35,179 bases of DNA, taken from JAKFDK01 sp036676195. Lineage in GTDB: Bacteria > Bacillota > Sulfobacillia > Symbiobacteriales > ZC4RG38. This document shows positions 7,807-16,576 of the stretch, piece after piece. Position 1 is the stretch's first letter. Each line of letters begins with the position of its first letter. Location of the stretch: positions 1-35,179 of the forward strand of contig JAKFDK010000041.1 in the NCBI GenBank assembly GCA_036676195.1, read 5' to 3'. A program made the translations under genes and the position numbers. The notes beneath the pieces were generated by a model. It had not been told where the DNA came from and did no database searches. It saw nothing but the letters and a program-made list of their open reading frames with translations.

Positions 7807-8208
7807 CTACCGCGCCCGCTCATACTGGAGCAGTGTGGCCCGCACGTTGGCGTAATGCGCCAGGCGGCGATGCTCCCCGGCGTCGGGCCGGTACCAGCGG
7901 GAGCCGTGGGACTCGGCCCAGCGGGCGATCTCCCGCAGGAGTCGGGCCTGGTCCCCCGGATTCAGGCGGGTCCAGTCGTAGTGGGCCTGCCGGGCGGCGG
8001 CAGCGTCCACCCGCCGGGCGGCGACATCGGCGCAGGTCTGCAGGCGGTCCAGCAGGGTGCGCTCGTGGCTGGACAGGGGTCGGGTGTACACCTGGGTGCG
8101 TTCACGGCTGCAGGCGTGGGCAAGACCGTTCAGGATGCGGGCCTGTTCCTGGGGCGGCAGGCTCTCCCAGGCCGGGACCGGCGGGGCCTGACCGGCTGTT
8201 TGAGTCAT
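7807..8208 (-). CDS. Unknown 133-aa protein of the transfer operon
   Basis: Soluble, charged, helix-rich protein with no signal peptide or membrane segment. Tryptophans recur in similar contexts (PAWESLPPQEQARIL, YDWTRLNPGDQARLL, ARWAESHGSRW): two of these share an xLxPxxQARxL pattern, so the protein may hold an internal duplication of a short helical unit. ATG 8208 is chosen because AAAGGAGG is five bases upstream; an in-frame GTG six bases earlier overlaps that site. It follows the M23 gene after about 85 bases. No family recognised; probably an element-specific transfer accessory. Confidence 0.65.
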   Translation of the reverse strand: MTQTAGQAPPVPAWESLPPQEQARILNGLAHACSRERTQVYTRPLSSHERTLLDRLQTCADVAARRVDAAAARQAHYDWTRLNPGDQARLLREIARWAESHGSRWYRPDAGEHRRLAHYANVRATLLQYERAR

Positions 8209-8293
8209 AGACACCTCCTTTCCTTTTCCTCATTACCATCAACCGCCAGCGGGGCACCCATCACCCCCCTTCCGGATAGAGCAGCAAGAGCCG

Positions 8294-9364
8294 TCACGGG
8301 TTGCCCAGGAACAGCAGCGGGTCGTAGGCCACCCCGCGCAGGTGGATCTCGAAGTGCACGTGCGGGCCGGTGCTCTGGCCGCTGGACCCGGCCCGGGCCA
8401 GCAGGGCACCCTGGGAGACCTGTTGCCCTTCCCATACCTCCAGGCGGGAGTTGTGGGCGTAGAGCGACCTGTACCCGCCGCCGTGGTCCAGAGTCACCAC
8501 CAGCCCGTATACCGCATCCGGCCTGGCCGCCGTGACCCGTCCGGCCTTGCTGGCCACCACCTCGGCGCCCGTGGGCACCCCGATGTCCATCCCGGCGTGA
8601 AACCGGGGCTGTCCGTCAATCGGCGAGATCCGGGAGCCGTAACGGGAGGTAATCGGCCCGGCCGCCGGCCAGATCCAGCCCGGCGAGGGGACAAAGCCTG
8701 GCGGCGGCACCGGCGCCACACCCACCGGCGCATGGTCCTGGTGGCCGTCCTCGAAATCCGCGGCCAGCAGGTAGCCTTCGAACAGGTCCGCTGTGTAGGT
8801 CACCTTGTTGGCGGCCACCAGACCCCGGTAAGCGTCTTCCGGGTTCACGGCGAACTGCTCCACCCTTGCCTGCAGCGTGTATGCCCGGGTAAAGATCAGG
8901 GTTCGCAAGGCCTGCTGGTGCAGGCGCAGGGCCTGCTTCTGCAGCGAGATTACGGTGCTCTCAGAGATGCGGATCGGCTCTCGGCAGTAGTCCGGCACCT
9001 CGCCTGTCTCGGGATCCCGGTTCTCCTCGCACGAGCGGCGGCGTGCCTCGGCCCGGCGCTCCCACAGGTCGTCGTAAAGGCGGGTGAAGATCACCGCCAC
9101 CGAATCCACGGGAAGATCAAAGCCCCACTGGACGGCATCCCAGGCGGCCACCGCCTGCCAGGGGACGCCGGTCTCGGCCTGAGCCTGGCGGTAGTAAGCT
9201 TCCAGGGGCGGAGGCACCGCCGGCGCCTCCGCCCTGGTCCAGGAGACCAGACCCACCGCCAGGCCGACCAGCAGGAACAGGGGGCTGAGTACCACCAGCA
9301 CTCCGGCCAGGGCCAGCGCTGCCCCGGCGAATACCACGGTACCCTTGCCCAAAGCCCCGGTCAT
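8294..9364 (-). CDS. Membrane-anchored M23 peptidoglycan hydrolase of the transfer system
   Basis: 356-aa protein. One N-terminal membrane segment (about residues 10-42) anchors a helical middle region with the Glu/Trp-rich AETGVPWQAVAAWDAVQWGF piece, and a C-terminal LytM/M23 metallopeptidase domain (about 240-350). Zinc and catalytic signatures are RFHAGMDIG (H and D), LVVTLDHGGGYRSLYAH and GPHVHFEIH. Such enzymes open the cell wall for the conjugation channel, the role of VirB1-like proteins in Gram-positive ICEs. The ATG overlaps the VirB4 stop as ATGA. The middle region recalls lysozyme-like or channel-anchoring parts in other systems, but I cannot assign it. Confidence 0.88.
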   Translation of the reverse strand: MTGALGKGTVVFAGAALALAGVLVVLSPLFLLVGLAVGLVSWTRAEAPAVPPPLEAYYRQAQAETGVPWQAVAAWDAVQWGFDLPVDSVAVIFTRLYDDLWERRAEARRRSCEENRDPETGEVPDYCREPIRISESTVISLQKQALRLHQQALRTLIFTRAYTLQARVEQFAVNPEDAYRGLVAANKVTYTADLFEGYLLAADFEDGHQDHAPVGVAPVPPPGFVPSPGWIWPAAGPITSRYGSRISPIDGQPRFHAGMDIGVPTGAEVVASKAGRVTAARPDAVYGLVVTLDHGGGYRSLYAHNSRLEVWEGQQVSQGALLARAGSSGQSTGPHVHFEIHLRGVAYDPLLFLGNP

Positions 9365-11835
9365 TCCCGCATCTCACCGGGCCGGGTGGTGTAGTACTCG
9401 TACTGGTAGCGGGAGAGCGGCAGGCTGAACGGCACCCGGTACGGCCCGATCACATACAGCCCGTCCCCGGGGCGGCTGCCCCGGATGAACCCGGCCTCCT
9501 GCGGCGACAGCTTGCAGAGCCGGGTCATGTCGTCAATGGCGTCGCCCTGGTCGTACAGCACCTTCAGGTCACTGGTCTGCACAATCGTCTTGCCTACTGA
9601 GTTCTCCAGCAGCCGGAACACCAGTTGCGACACCGCCACCGGGCTGCAGCCCCACTTGCGGCCACGGGTCCAGATCATGGACACGTATTCGGCGGCGATG
9701 GGGTTGGATAAAAAGGCAAGGACCTCCTCAAAATACAGGTGGGTCAGTTGTTTGCGGGCACGGTTCAGGCCGACCCGGCCCCACATCCAGTTCACCAGCC
9801 AGGGCATGGCCATATCCCGGGTGGCCGGGTCCAGGTCCCGCATGTTCAGGCTCACCAGGCGGCCGGACACATCCACGTTGGTGCGGGCGTTGAAAATGCT
9901 CATGGTGCCGAAGCGGAAGATATCCATGGCCTCGGCCAGGTCGGGGTCGGTGGCGCCCAGTTCGTCCTGCACGTCGGTCAGCAGGGGCATCTCCACCAGC
10001 CGCCCGTCCCGGATGATATCCGCCTGGTTCTCCGGGCTGATGCCGTAGCGGCCGTAAGCCCGCACCACGGCATGTTTGACTCGGGCCTGCTGCAGGGGCG
10101 TCAGCCGGCGCTCGCCCTCCTGGCCGGCCGGGGTGCCCAGGTAGTGCTCCAGCCAGGCGGCCAACTGGTCAATCTTCTTGTCCAGCGGGCGGCCCTTGCG
10201 CCAGTCCTGGGCGTTGTTGTCGAAGTCCAGGGCCAGATCCATCAGGTTGATCCGGTGCGGGCTGCCGGCGCCCAGGCGCACCACCTGCCCGCCCAGTTCC
10301 TCGACCATGGCGTCCATCTCGCCATCCGGGTCGCCGATCACCTGGGATTCGTCCGTCATGTTGTGGTAGTGGGTGAGTACGTGCCGCTCCCACATGGTCT
10401 TGCCCTTGCCGGGCAGGCCCATCACGCACACGTTGTAGTTATCCAGCCCCCAGAGGTTCAGGGCGACGATACCGCTGTTCAGCCGGTTCACCCCGGCGAA
10501 GAAGCCGCCGGGCTGCATCCAGGTCTGGCAGTCGAAGGGGGCGAGGTTGGCCACCGCATCGGTGAGCATGTTCCGGTTCTGCTGGATCGGGTCCAGGGCC
10601 AGGGGCATGGCGGCGTACAGTCCCTGTTCCTGCTGGCGGTAGAGCGGTGCGGCCTTGAGCCCGGACTGGTTCAGCAGGGCGATGGCGGTCTTCACGTCCT
10701 GGTCCAGTTGGTCCTTGCTGGGGGCTGTGACGGCCACATACATGGCCACGTAGAACCAGCGGCCCTTGCCCTGTTCCAGGTACTCCCGGCAGTACTTGGC
10801 CTGGTCGATGAACTTGATCACCTTGTGGTCCTCGGTGTAGCCTTCCAGGCGATCCTTTTCGGCGCTCAGGGTCAGTTCCCGCAGCCGCTTGTCCAGAAAG
10901 CCCAGGGCTTCATCGCTGGGGAAGGGCAGCACATGCTGGGCGATGTCCAGGTTCAGGTTGGAGTTGGTGAGAAAGCGCAGGGCGTTGGGCTGCATGTAGC
11001 CGGGCCAGTTGTACACGCCCAGCACGCAGCGATACATGCTGTTCAGTTCCAGGTGGTCCTTGTGGAATTCCATGTCCCGGGCGGCAATCACGTCGCTCAG
11101 GCGCTGGGCGCCCACGGAAATGGCGTCGTCGCCCAGAACATGGTGGTGCAGTTCCACCCGGGCCGTGCCTTCCGGCATGTTGTGGCCGTAGGTCACCATG
11201 GAGGCCGGGGCCGGGCACTTCTGGATGATGGCCAGATCAGGGTTCAGATCCGACCAGACCAGGGTGGCCAGTTCAAAGCTGTTCAGGCGCCGGGCGCTCA
11301 GACCCAGATCGGCCAGGGCGTTGGTCAGGCGGGTGGCCTGGGCTGTCGCCTCCTTGCGGGCCTTGGTCCAGGTATCGTCCTGCCCCATGTCGCCCGGCAC
11401 CCGCAGGGGCACCAAAAGGTACAGGCTGGCCTGGGGGATGTTGTGTTCCTGAACCAGGCCCTGCACATGCTCCAACTGGTCCTGAAGCCAGCAGCGGGTC
11501 TTGTCGTCTGTCACGCCGGCCATGCGCTTGCGGATGGCCTCCGTTAGCTGGGCGGGGTCCAGTTGGCGGACACTGAACCGCCACTGCACCGGCTGGTGCA
11601 GGTTGTTCAGGAACGCCTGGTAGTTGCCGTCGATGAGGTCTTGCTCGGACTCGGCCCGGGTGCTGTAGTTCACCGTGGAGACCTGCAGGGCGAATACAAA
11701 GTACTCGGCTGACCCCTGGTAGACAGTCATCATCCCGTGCCCCAGGCCCTTGACCGGCAGGCTTTGCGACACCTTGAACCGGCGCCACCGGCGGGCCTTC
11801 TCGTACAGGCTGGTGATCAGGCGCAAGTCAGGCAC
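9361..11835 (-). CDS. virB4: VirB4-type conjugation ATPase
   Basis: 824-aa ATPase that energises the type IV secretion channel at the cytoplasmic membrane. Walker A is MGLPGKGKT near residues 473-481, preceded by NYNVCV; Walker B is LYFEE near residue 700; a conserved GRKWG ... VSQL stretch follows, typical of VirB4/TraC/TrbE proteins, where a displaced conformer resembles VirD4. The length is normal for the family. Start GTG 11835 lies inside the end of the PrgI-like gene (8-base overlap), and the stop overlaps the M23 start, so PrgI-VirB4-M23 are coupled. This PrgI-VirB4-hydrolase order is standard in Gram-positive conjugative elements. Confidence 0.93.
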   Translation of the reverse strand: MPDLRLITSLYEKARRWRRFKVSQSLPVKGLGHGMMTVYQGSAEYFVFALQVSTVNYSTRAESEQDLIDGNYQAFLNNLHQPVQWRFSVRQLDPAQLTEAIRKRMAGVTDDKTRCWLQDQLEHVQGLVQEHNIPQASLYLLVPLRVPGDMGQDDTWTKARKEATAQATRLTNALADLGLSARRLNSFELATLVWSDLNPDLAIIQKCPAPASMVTYGHNMPEGTARVELHHHVLGDDAISVGAQRLSDVIAARDMEFHKDHLELNSMYRCVLGVYNWPGYMQPNALRFLTNSNLNLDIAQHVLPFPSDEALGFLDKRLRELTLSAEKDRLEGYTEDHKVIKFIDQAKYCREYLEQGKGRWFYVAMYVAVTAPSKDQLDQDVKTAIALLNQSGLKAAPLYRQQEQGLYAAMPLALDPIQQNRNMLTDAVANLAPFDCQTWMQPGGFFAGVNRLNSGIVALNLWGLDNYNVCVMGLPGKGKTMWERHVLTHYHNMTDESQVIGDPDGEMDAMVEELGGQVVRLGAGSPHRINLMDLALDFDNNAQDWRKGRPLDKKIDQLAAWLEHYLGTPAGQEGERRLTPLQQARVKHAVVRAYGRYGISPENQADIIRDGRLVEMPLLTDVQDELGATDPDLAEAMDIFRFGTMSIFNARTNVDVSGRLVSLNMRDLDPATRDMAMPWLVNWMWGRVGLNRARKQLTHLYFEEVLAFLSNPIAAEYVSMIWTRGRKWGCSPVAVSQLVFRLLENSVGKTIVQTSDLKVLYDQGDAIDDMTRLCKLSPQEAGFIRGSRPGDGLYVIGPYRVPFSLPLSRYQYEYYTTRPGEMRE

Positions 11836-12139
11836 GCGGGCGTACCTCCCTTTGGACGTATCGGGCCACCCTGGGGGACAGATGATACGCCAGCATCACC
11901 TGCAACCAGTGTTCCACCGGCCGGCCGCCGGGCTGGAAGAAACCGTAGACCAGCCCGGGCAGCGCGGCCAGGAACAGGGCCAGAAACCGCAGCGGACCCT
12001 CCAGGGGCAGAAGCCAGGCTGACAGCACGGCCGGGACCGCAGCCGCGACCAGGCCACGAGTCTGCCGTGGGTACAGGCTGCGAAAACTGCGCCCCTCCAC
12101 ACTGGCAATCTGGCCGGGAACAAAGGCGGTACGGGGCAA
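11828..12139 (-). CDS. PrgI-like membrane protein (VirB3 equivalent)
   Basis: 103-aa protein with a short polar start (residues 1-29), two close membrane helices (about 30-46 and 52-68) and a basic C-terminal helix. Size, topology and position directly before virB4 match the PrgI family, the Gram-positive counterpart of VirB3. TTG 12139 is chosen: AAGGAGGA (12148-12155) is eight bases upstream, whereas the longer open frame to 12265 runs inside the preceding gene and has a proline/arginine-rich, unlikely N-terminus. Overlaps virB4 by eight bases. Confidence 0.75.
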   Translation of the reverse strand: MPRTAFVPGQIASVEGRSFRSLYPRQTRGLVAAAVPAVLSAWLLPLEGPLRFLALFLAALPGLVYGFFQPGGRPVEHWLQVMLAYHLSPRVARYVQREVRPRA

Positions 12140-12143
12140 GGGT

Positions 12144-13505
12144 TCAGTCCTCCTTCCCGGTGCGCCCGTCCGCCGGTGTGGCGGGGCGGGGTAGTGACTC
12201 CGGGCCGCTCCACTCCCGAACCCGGTTGACCCAGGTCTGGGTACAGGGGTCGATATAAGAGTCAATCAGGATGTCGTGGGGTTTGGGCCGCACGGTCGGG
12301 TCAGCCAGGGCCGGTGGCGCTGCCTGCACCCGGGCTGACTCCAGCCGGGGCACCGGCGGGTCGCAGTAGCGGTAGTAGGTGGGCATGGGCTGGCCTGCTG
12401 TGGCCGGTACTCCCCCGGCGTGTACCGGCATCGGTGGAGGCGGGGGTGGCGCCGCCATGCTGTGCGGGCTGGGTGCTGTGGCCGTGGCCGGGGTGGCGCC
12501 AATCGCCGGCGGCGCCACGGCCTGCCCGCCGCCGATGACCCCCACAGTGCTCAGCAGCTTCACCCCCAGGGCCAGTCGGGCGGCCGTCATCAGGGGGCTG
12601 AGCCCGGCGTGGCCCTGCCCGACGATCCGCTTCACGACTGCTGGCAGGAACACGCACATGCCCAGCAGGGAGATGGCCGGAATCCAGTTCCAGTAGTTGC
12701 CGGCCTGGGCACCGCCCACCACCCAGCGAATGGCCACCCGGCTCATGCCCACCACCAGCAGTAGCACGGCATTCACACCCATGAACCCCCGGAAGGCCGT
12801 CTTGGGGATATCGTCGTACCCCGGCAGCATGTACAGGGGCCAGGTCAGGGGCGCCAGCAGGGTGAAGACGGTCAGTTCGGCCGGCCGTACCCCGCCGATC
12901 AGGAACCACAGGACGATGCAGACCAGCATGAACATCGCCGCGAAGCCCACCAGCAGCAAGGGTTGCAGATCCGGGGCGTTGATCTGCACCAGCTGGGCAT
13001 ACAGGTTGCCGGTGCTGGCCGGAGTCCAGCGCTTGTCCAGGAACTCGCGCAGATTGCTGATCAGGAAATTGAACAGGCGGATGATCAGGCTGTAGACCTC
13101 GGTGCCGGCAAAGGTCATGAAGGTGGCCACAAAGAAGCGCCAGAACCAGCTGCCCACATTCGGATTCCCGCCCACCAGGGAAGCGGTGGTCAGGTCGGAC
13201 AGGCTCAGCACAAAGCACCAGGCGAGCAGGAACAGCCCGATATACTGCATCCCGGCCACCACATCCCGCACGGCCGCATGCCGGGTCACGTCCTCGGTGT
13301 AGCCGAAAAAGACCTTTTCGGCTTCCTGAAGCGTCCGGCCCATGGCCGGAGCATCGCTCTTGATCCGGCCGCTGGCGGTTTGCACCAGACTGTCCCAGAA
13401 ACGCTGAAAGATCGTGCTGCCCATGTCGGCGGCCAGGGCCGTCCCCGGGGTCATGACGAGCAGCACCAGGGCCAGGGCAACCAGGGCCAGGGACTTGCGG
13501 TTCAG
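12144..13505 (-). CDS. VirB6/TrbL-like polytopic channel protein
   Basis: About 453-aa protein with a signal-peptide-like start (NRKSLALVALALVLLVM ... TALAA), five or more membrane helices between residues 80 and 310, and a Pro/Ala-rich cytoplasmic or extracellular tail from about 330. Topology and position between pilin-like genes and PrgI-VirB4 fit the VirB6/TrbL inner-membrane channel component. CTG 13505 is chosen: GGAGG lies eight bases upstream and overlaps the stop of the preceding gene, and the protein then begins directly with the signal sequence; the GTG at 13520 lies upstream of that ribosome site. Tail repeats of proline are unusual. Family assignment is by topology. Confidence 0.72.
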   Translation of the reverse strand: MNRKSLALVALALVLLVMTPGTALAADMGSTIFQRFWDSLVQTASGRIKSDAPAMGRTLQEAEKVFFGYTEDVTRHAAVRDVVAGMQYIGLFLLAWCFVLSLSDLTTASLVGGNPNVGSWFWRFFVATFMTFAGTEVYSLIIRLFNFLISNLREFLDKRWTPASTGNLYAQLVQINAPDLQPLLLVGFAAMFMLVCIVLWFLIGGVRPAELTVFTLLAPLTWPLYMLPGYDDIPKTAFRGFMGVNAVLLLVVGMSRVAIRWVVGGAQAGNYWNWIPAISLLGMCVFLPAVVKRIVGQGHAGLSPLMTAARLALGVKLLSTVGVIGGGQAVAPPAIGATPATATAPSPHSMAAPPPPPPMPVHAGGVPATAGQPMPTYYRYCDPPVPRLESARVQAAPPALADPTVRPKPHDILIDSYIDPCTQTWVNRVREWSGPESLPRPATPADGRTGKED

Positions 13506-13510
13506 CCTGT

Positions 13511-13861
13511 TCACCTCCACCAGGGCGGCAGGTCAGCCGGGTTAACGAGGAACCAGCCGGCCAGCCCCTGCACCACCATCCGGTCCAGTGCGATGAGGGT
13601 GAAGGCCAGGCCGCAGAGTGTGGCCAGCCGCCGGTAGTTCAGGTGCTGTTCCGGATGGTCAGCACTGGCGGCGGCACCGGCCACGCCGAGCACGAACCCG
13701 AGCACCGTCAGCCCCAGGGCGGCCGCACGGGCGGTGCGGTAGTCCTCCACGGCCTCCGGGGCGATCACGAACCCGCCCGCACCCGGGTCATCTTTGGCCA
13801 AAGCCGGTAAGGCCACCAGCAGGCCCACGCAGACCAGCAGCAGGGCCAGAAGCCTTCTCAG
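13511..13861 (-). CDS. Pilin-like (VirB2/TrbC-type) membrane protein 2
   Basis: 116-aa protein: signal peptide MRRLLALLLVCVGLLVA-like start ending at PALA, then a short polar part and two hydrophobic helices (about 46-66 and 80-105). The only start that gives a full signal peptide is CTG 13861, nine bases after GGAGGAGG; the later GTG 13828 would cut the signal in half. The C-terminus (LDRMVVQGLAG ... LPPWWR) resembles that of the preceding gene product (LYRLVLQGFIS ... IPAWIW), so the two are likely tandem paralogues. VirB2/TrbC pilins have this build: cleaved signal plus two helices. Its stop TGA overlaps the ribosome site of the next gene. Confidence 0.65.
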   Translation of the reverse strand: MRRLLALLLVCVGLLVALPALAKDDPGAGGFVIAPEAVEDYRTARAAALGLTVLGFVLGVAGAAASADHPEQHLNYRRLATLCGLAFTLIALDRMVVQGLAGWFLVNPADLPPWWR

Positions 13862-13934
13862 GTAGCGGCACCTCCTCCCCGAAGGGGCCGGGGGCCGGCC
13901 CGGAAGCAGGCCGGTCCTCCGGCAGACAGCGGGC

Positions 13935-14300
13935 CTAGCCGGCGTTCCAGATCCAGGCCGGGATCACGCTCGGGTCGGCCCCCACCAGGCTGATGAAACC
14001 CTGCAGCACGAGCCTGTACAGGGCCACCACCGTGAAGCCGACACCCGTACCCCACATGAGCTTGCCGGCCTGCATCTGCGTGCCGTGGTTGTCCCGGTCC
14101 TGCGCCTTCTGCGCCCAGGCGTAGCAGAACAGCGCAGCCAGAACCCCCAGCGCTCCCCAGCGGCCAAACTTGACCAGATTGGTCAGGCCGGTCTCAATGG
14201 CCCCGTTCAGGTCCTGGGCGGCAGCCGGAACCGGGGCCAGAACCAGGAGCAGGGCCAGGGTGCACAGGGCGTGCAGACGCTCACGGGTCCAGCGAGCCAG
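13935..14300 (-). CDS. Pilin-like (VirB2/TrbC-type) membrane protein 1
   Basis: A frame with no ATG, GTG or TTG at its beginning, easily missed. It reads a signal peptide (RLHALCTLALLLVLAPVPAAAQ), then a helix (GRWGALGVLAALFCYAWA), a polar loop (QDRDNHGTQMQAGK) and a second helix (GTGVGFTVVALYRLVLQGF), ending in IPAWIWNAG. This is the VirB2/TrbC pilin layout. CTG 14300 is the best start I see, though the GGAGGAG site is 14 bases away; ACG 14309 or ATC 14303 would be closer. The gene overlaps the end of virD4 by 20 bases, so coupling is likely. Coding status is supported by the signal peptide, the two helices and similarity to the next gene product. Confidence 0.66.
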   Translation of the reverse strand: MARWTRERLHALCTLALLLVLAPVPAAAQDLNGAIETGLTNLVKFGRWGALGVLAALFCYAWAQKAQDRDNHGTQMQAGKLMWGTGVGFTVVALYRLVLQGFISLVGADPSVIPAWIWNAG

Positions 14301-16284
14301 GATCTGCGTAGGAACTCCTCCCTTCGAATGGGTCAGAACACGCCGCAGCGGGCGGTTCGCCGGGTCCCTGGCCCTTGCCGTCTGTTTCCGGGGAACCGGC
14401 GCAGAACAGGGCGGTGGCGGCGAGGCCGGTGACAGCCGGCGCCCCGGTCACGAGCGGCTCAGGGCCGGGCGGTTCTCTGGGGCCGGGGGGCGGATCTGCA
14501 ACGGGGGCACCGGGGTCGGGAGCCTGCACGCCTCCTTCTGACACGATTTGCGGTGCCCCCAGGAGTTCGGCTGTATTCGTCAGCACCAGTGGCTCCCGCC
14601 GGGTGCCCGGGTACTCGGCCGGCACCCGCAGGGCAATCTGACGGGCGGCCGGGAGCTCGGTGTAGTCCACTTTTCGGACCCTGGCCGGGTGGCAGCCCCG
14701 GCGCAGCAGCAGGGCTTCATGCATGGGCAGGCGCAGGCACTCGTCGGCCGTCAGCAGGGGCCGGCCGGTATAGCTCAGGTTGGTGGAGTCCGTTGCCGTG
14801 CGGCTGCTCACAGTGCTGCCCTGGCCGTGGATCTGCAGGGTAGTCGGCCCCAGCTTTTCGGTGATGTATTTGGCGGTCTCCAGGTCGTTGCCGCCCAGGT
14901 ACAGCCAGGTGTCGCAGTTGCCCAGGAGTTCGCTCCAGGTCTGCGGGTAGCGGTTTTTTAGCTGGTCCAGGGTCTGGATCACCATTTCCACGGATACGCC
15001 CCGGCTGCGCATGGTGGACAGCTTTTTCTCAAAGTCGGGGATGAAGCCGCAGTTGCAGAGCTCGTCCATCCGGCACCGCACCCGCCGGGGCAGAGTGCCG
15101 CCGTGGGCATCGGCGGTCTCGTAGATTATCTGGAACACCTGCTGCCAGAACAGGGCCAGGATCGGCGCATAGGTGGGCTTGGAGTCCGGGATGATCAGGT
15201 ACAGGACGGTGGGCGTCCTGCCGGTGCCCAGCAGGCACAGGTCCACCTCATCCCCGGCGGTGAGTGCGGCCAGGGCGTCGTCGTTCCACAGTTGCAGGCG
15301 GCTGCCCAGCCCGGCAGTGATGCCGGCCCGGACCTTTTCCTCGGCCCGCAGGAAGGTGCGGTAGTAGCGCCGCGCCGGGTCTTCACGGGGCAGGGCCTCG
15401 AAGATCAGGTCCAGGTCGGCCGGGTGGGGCTCGGTGCCCAGTTCCAGCACGCTGGCCATGTGGCACTCGGCCGGTGGCCGGTGCATGGTCACATACAGCA
15501 CCAGGGCGGTGATCAGGCTCTGTTCGGCCTGGTCCCAGAACGGATCGCCCTTGGCCGGACGGTTGGGGTTCACGGTGTTGGTGACCAGGTTGCAGGCCAG
15601 GTCGGCGGCATCGCCCACACCCTGTACATAGGTCAGGGGGTTCCAGCGGTCGCTGTTGCCCATGCGCAGGAAGTTCAGCACCCGCACCCGATAGCCGCGG
15701 GCGGCCAGCAGGGCGGCCGATTTGGCGTAGTTCTCGCCCTTGGGGTCCACCACAATCAGGTCCTCACCGGCGGCGTGCAGCAGGTTCGGCATGACGAAGC
15801 TGCGGGTCTTGCGGGAGCCGGAGCCGCCGAACACGGCCACCAACTGGTTGTGCGGTAAGCTGGGGTCCGGCGGGTGAAGCAGCAGTCGGCCCTGGAACTT
15901 ACCCAGGATCAGGCCGGGGCCGGTGGGCCTGAGGTGCCGGCGCAGGTCGGCTTCCCTGGCCCAGCGGGCAGACCCGTGGGAGGCATAGCCGCTGGCGTCC
16001 CGGGGCTGACGGCGGCCTGTGTGCAGGTGGTACAGGACCGAGGCGGCCACCCCGGCCAGCATGAGGTGCAGACTCCAGTAAAAGCGGGCCACGTTGCCGG
16101 CGAAGTCGGTGGTGGGGGCGAACATCTGCCGGGCCGCTCCCAGGGGCGCCAGCCACCAGGTCGGCTCTCCGGGCGGTGCCGAGGCCATGCGCATCTGTAC
16201 GGCTTCGGGCGCCACCCAGAGCAGATCGGCAGTGAACAGAAGCAGGCCAAACAGGGTGATCAGGAGCCAGCGGGGCATGCGCAG
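14281..16284 (-). CDS. virD4: VirD4/TraG-type coupling protein
   Basis: About 667-aa type IV coupling protein that hands the relaxase-DNA complex to the channel. Two N-terminal membrane helices (about 5-22 and 67-86) are followed by GSARWA, the Walker A GGSGSRKTRS (about 150-160), VVDPKGENY, and the Walker B RCRMDELCN (about 400), then GVSVEMVIQTLDQL and YLGGND, all typical of TraG/VirD4. The C-terminal 100 residues are Pro/Gly-rich and disordered. AAGGAGG is ten bases before CTG 16284 and sixteen before ATG 16278, so CTG is the better-spaced start; the two differ by only two residues. It is preceded by two unknown genes and followed by the pilin-like genes. Confidence 0.93.
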   Translation of the reverse strand: MRMPRWLLITLFGLLLFTADLLWVAPEAVQMRMASAPPGEPTWWLAPLGAARQMFAPTTDFAGNVARFYWSLHLMLAGVAASVLYHLHTGRRQPRDASGYASHGSARWAREADLRRHLRPTGPGLILGKFQGRLLLHPPDPSLPHNQLVAVFGGSGSRKTRSFVMPNLLHAAGEDLIVVDPKGENYAKSAALLAARGYRVRVLNFLRMGNSDRWNPLTYVQGVGDAADLACNLVTNTVNPNRPAKGDPFWDQAEQSLITALVLYVTMHRPPAECHMASVLELGTEPHPADLDLIFEALPREDPARRYYRTFLRAEEKVRAGITAGLGSRLQLWNDDALAALTAGDEVDLCLLGTGRTPTVLYLIIPDSKPTYAPILALFWQQVFQIIYETADAHGGTLPRRVRCRMDELCNCGFIPDFEKKLSTMRSRGVSVEMVIQTLDQLKNRYPQTWSELLGNCDTWLYLGGNDLETAKYITEKLGPTTLQIHGQGSTVSSRTATDSTNLSYTGRPLLTADECLRLPMHEALLLRRGCHPARVRKVDYTELPAARQIALRVPAEYPGTRREPLVLTNTAELLGAPQIVSEGGVQAPDPGAPVADPPPGPREPPGPEPLVTGAPAVTGLAATALFCAGSPETDGKGQGPGEPPAAACSDPFEGRSSYADPGSLDP

Positions 16285-16300
16285 AGGCGTTGCACCTCCT

Positions 16301-16576
16301 TCAGGCGGCGGGCGGGCCGGGGTTGGTCAGCGGGTCCCTGGCCCGAAGGGCCACTTCCAGCAGCAGGGCCGCCAGCCGGATGCACTGGTCCCGCAGGGCT
16401 TCACCCTGGCAACCTTCCAGGGCCTGGTGACAGTCGATGGCCTGCCGCTCGAACAGGTCCAGCCAGTCCCGGGGCCTGGGCCGGCTGTGGGTGCCCAGCC
16501 GGGCCCGGCTGATCTCCACCTGCCGCAGGATATCCTGGGCGGCGGCGTAGTCAGCAGCGGTCAGCAGGCAGGACAC
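16301..16576 (-). CDS. Unknown 91-aa protein of the transfer operon
   Basis: Small helical, soluble protein (DYAAAQDILRQVEISRARLG ... DWLDLFERQAIDCHQALEG ... RLAALLLEVALRARD). It overlaps the end of the preceding gene by 16 bases and has GGAGGAGG ten bases before GTG 16576 (or seven before an in-frame CTG at 16579). Translational coupling supports expression. No family recognised; helical accessory proteins in this place sometimes assist the relaxosome or coupling protein, but that is only an inference from position. Confidence 0.6.
   Translation of the reverse strand: MSCLLTAADYAAAQDILRQVEISRARLGTHSRPRPRDWLDLFERQAIDCHQALEGCQGEALRDQCIRLAALLLEVALRARDPLTNPGPPAA

Noticed and set aside
9739..11547. 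602-codon plus frame opposite virB4
   Set aside because: Composition dominated by His, Val and Gln as expected from reading a GC-rich gene backwards; virB4 has full Walker motifs.
12140..12265. Longer N-terminus of the PrgI-like protein
   Set aside because: It would overlap the VirB6-like gene deeply; a strong ribosome site supports TTG 12139.
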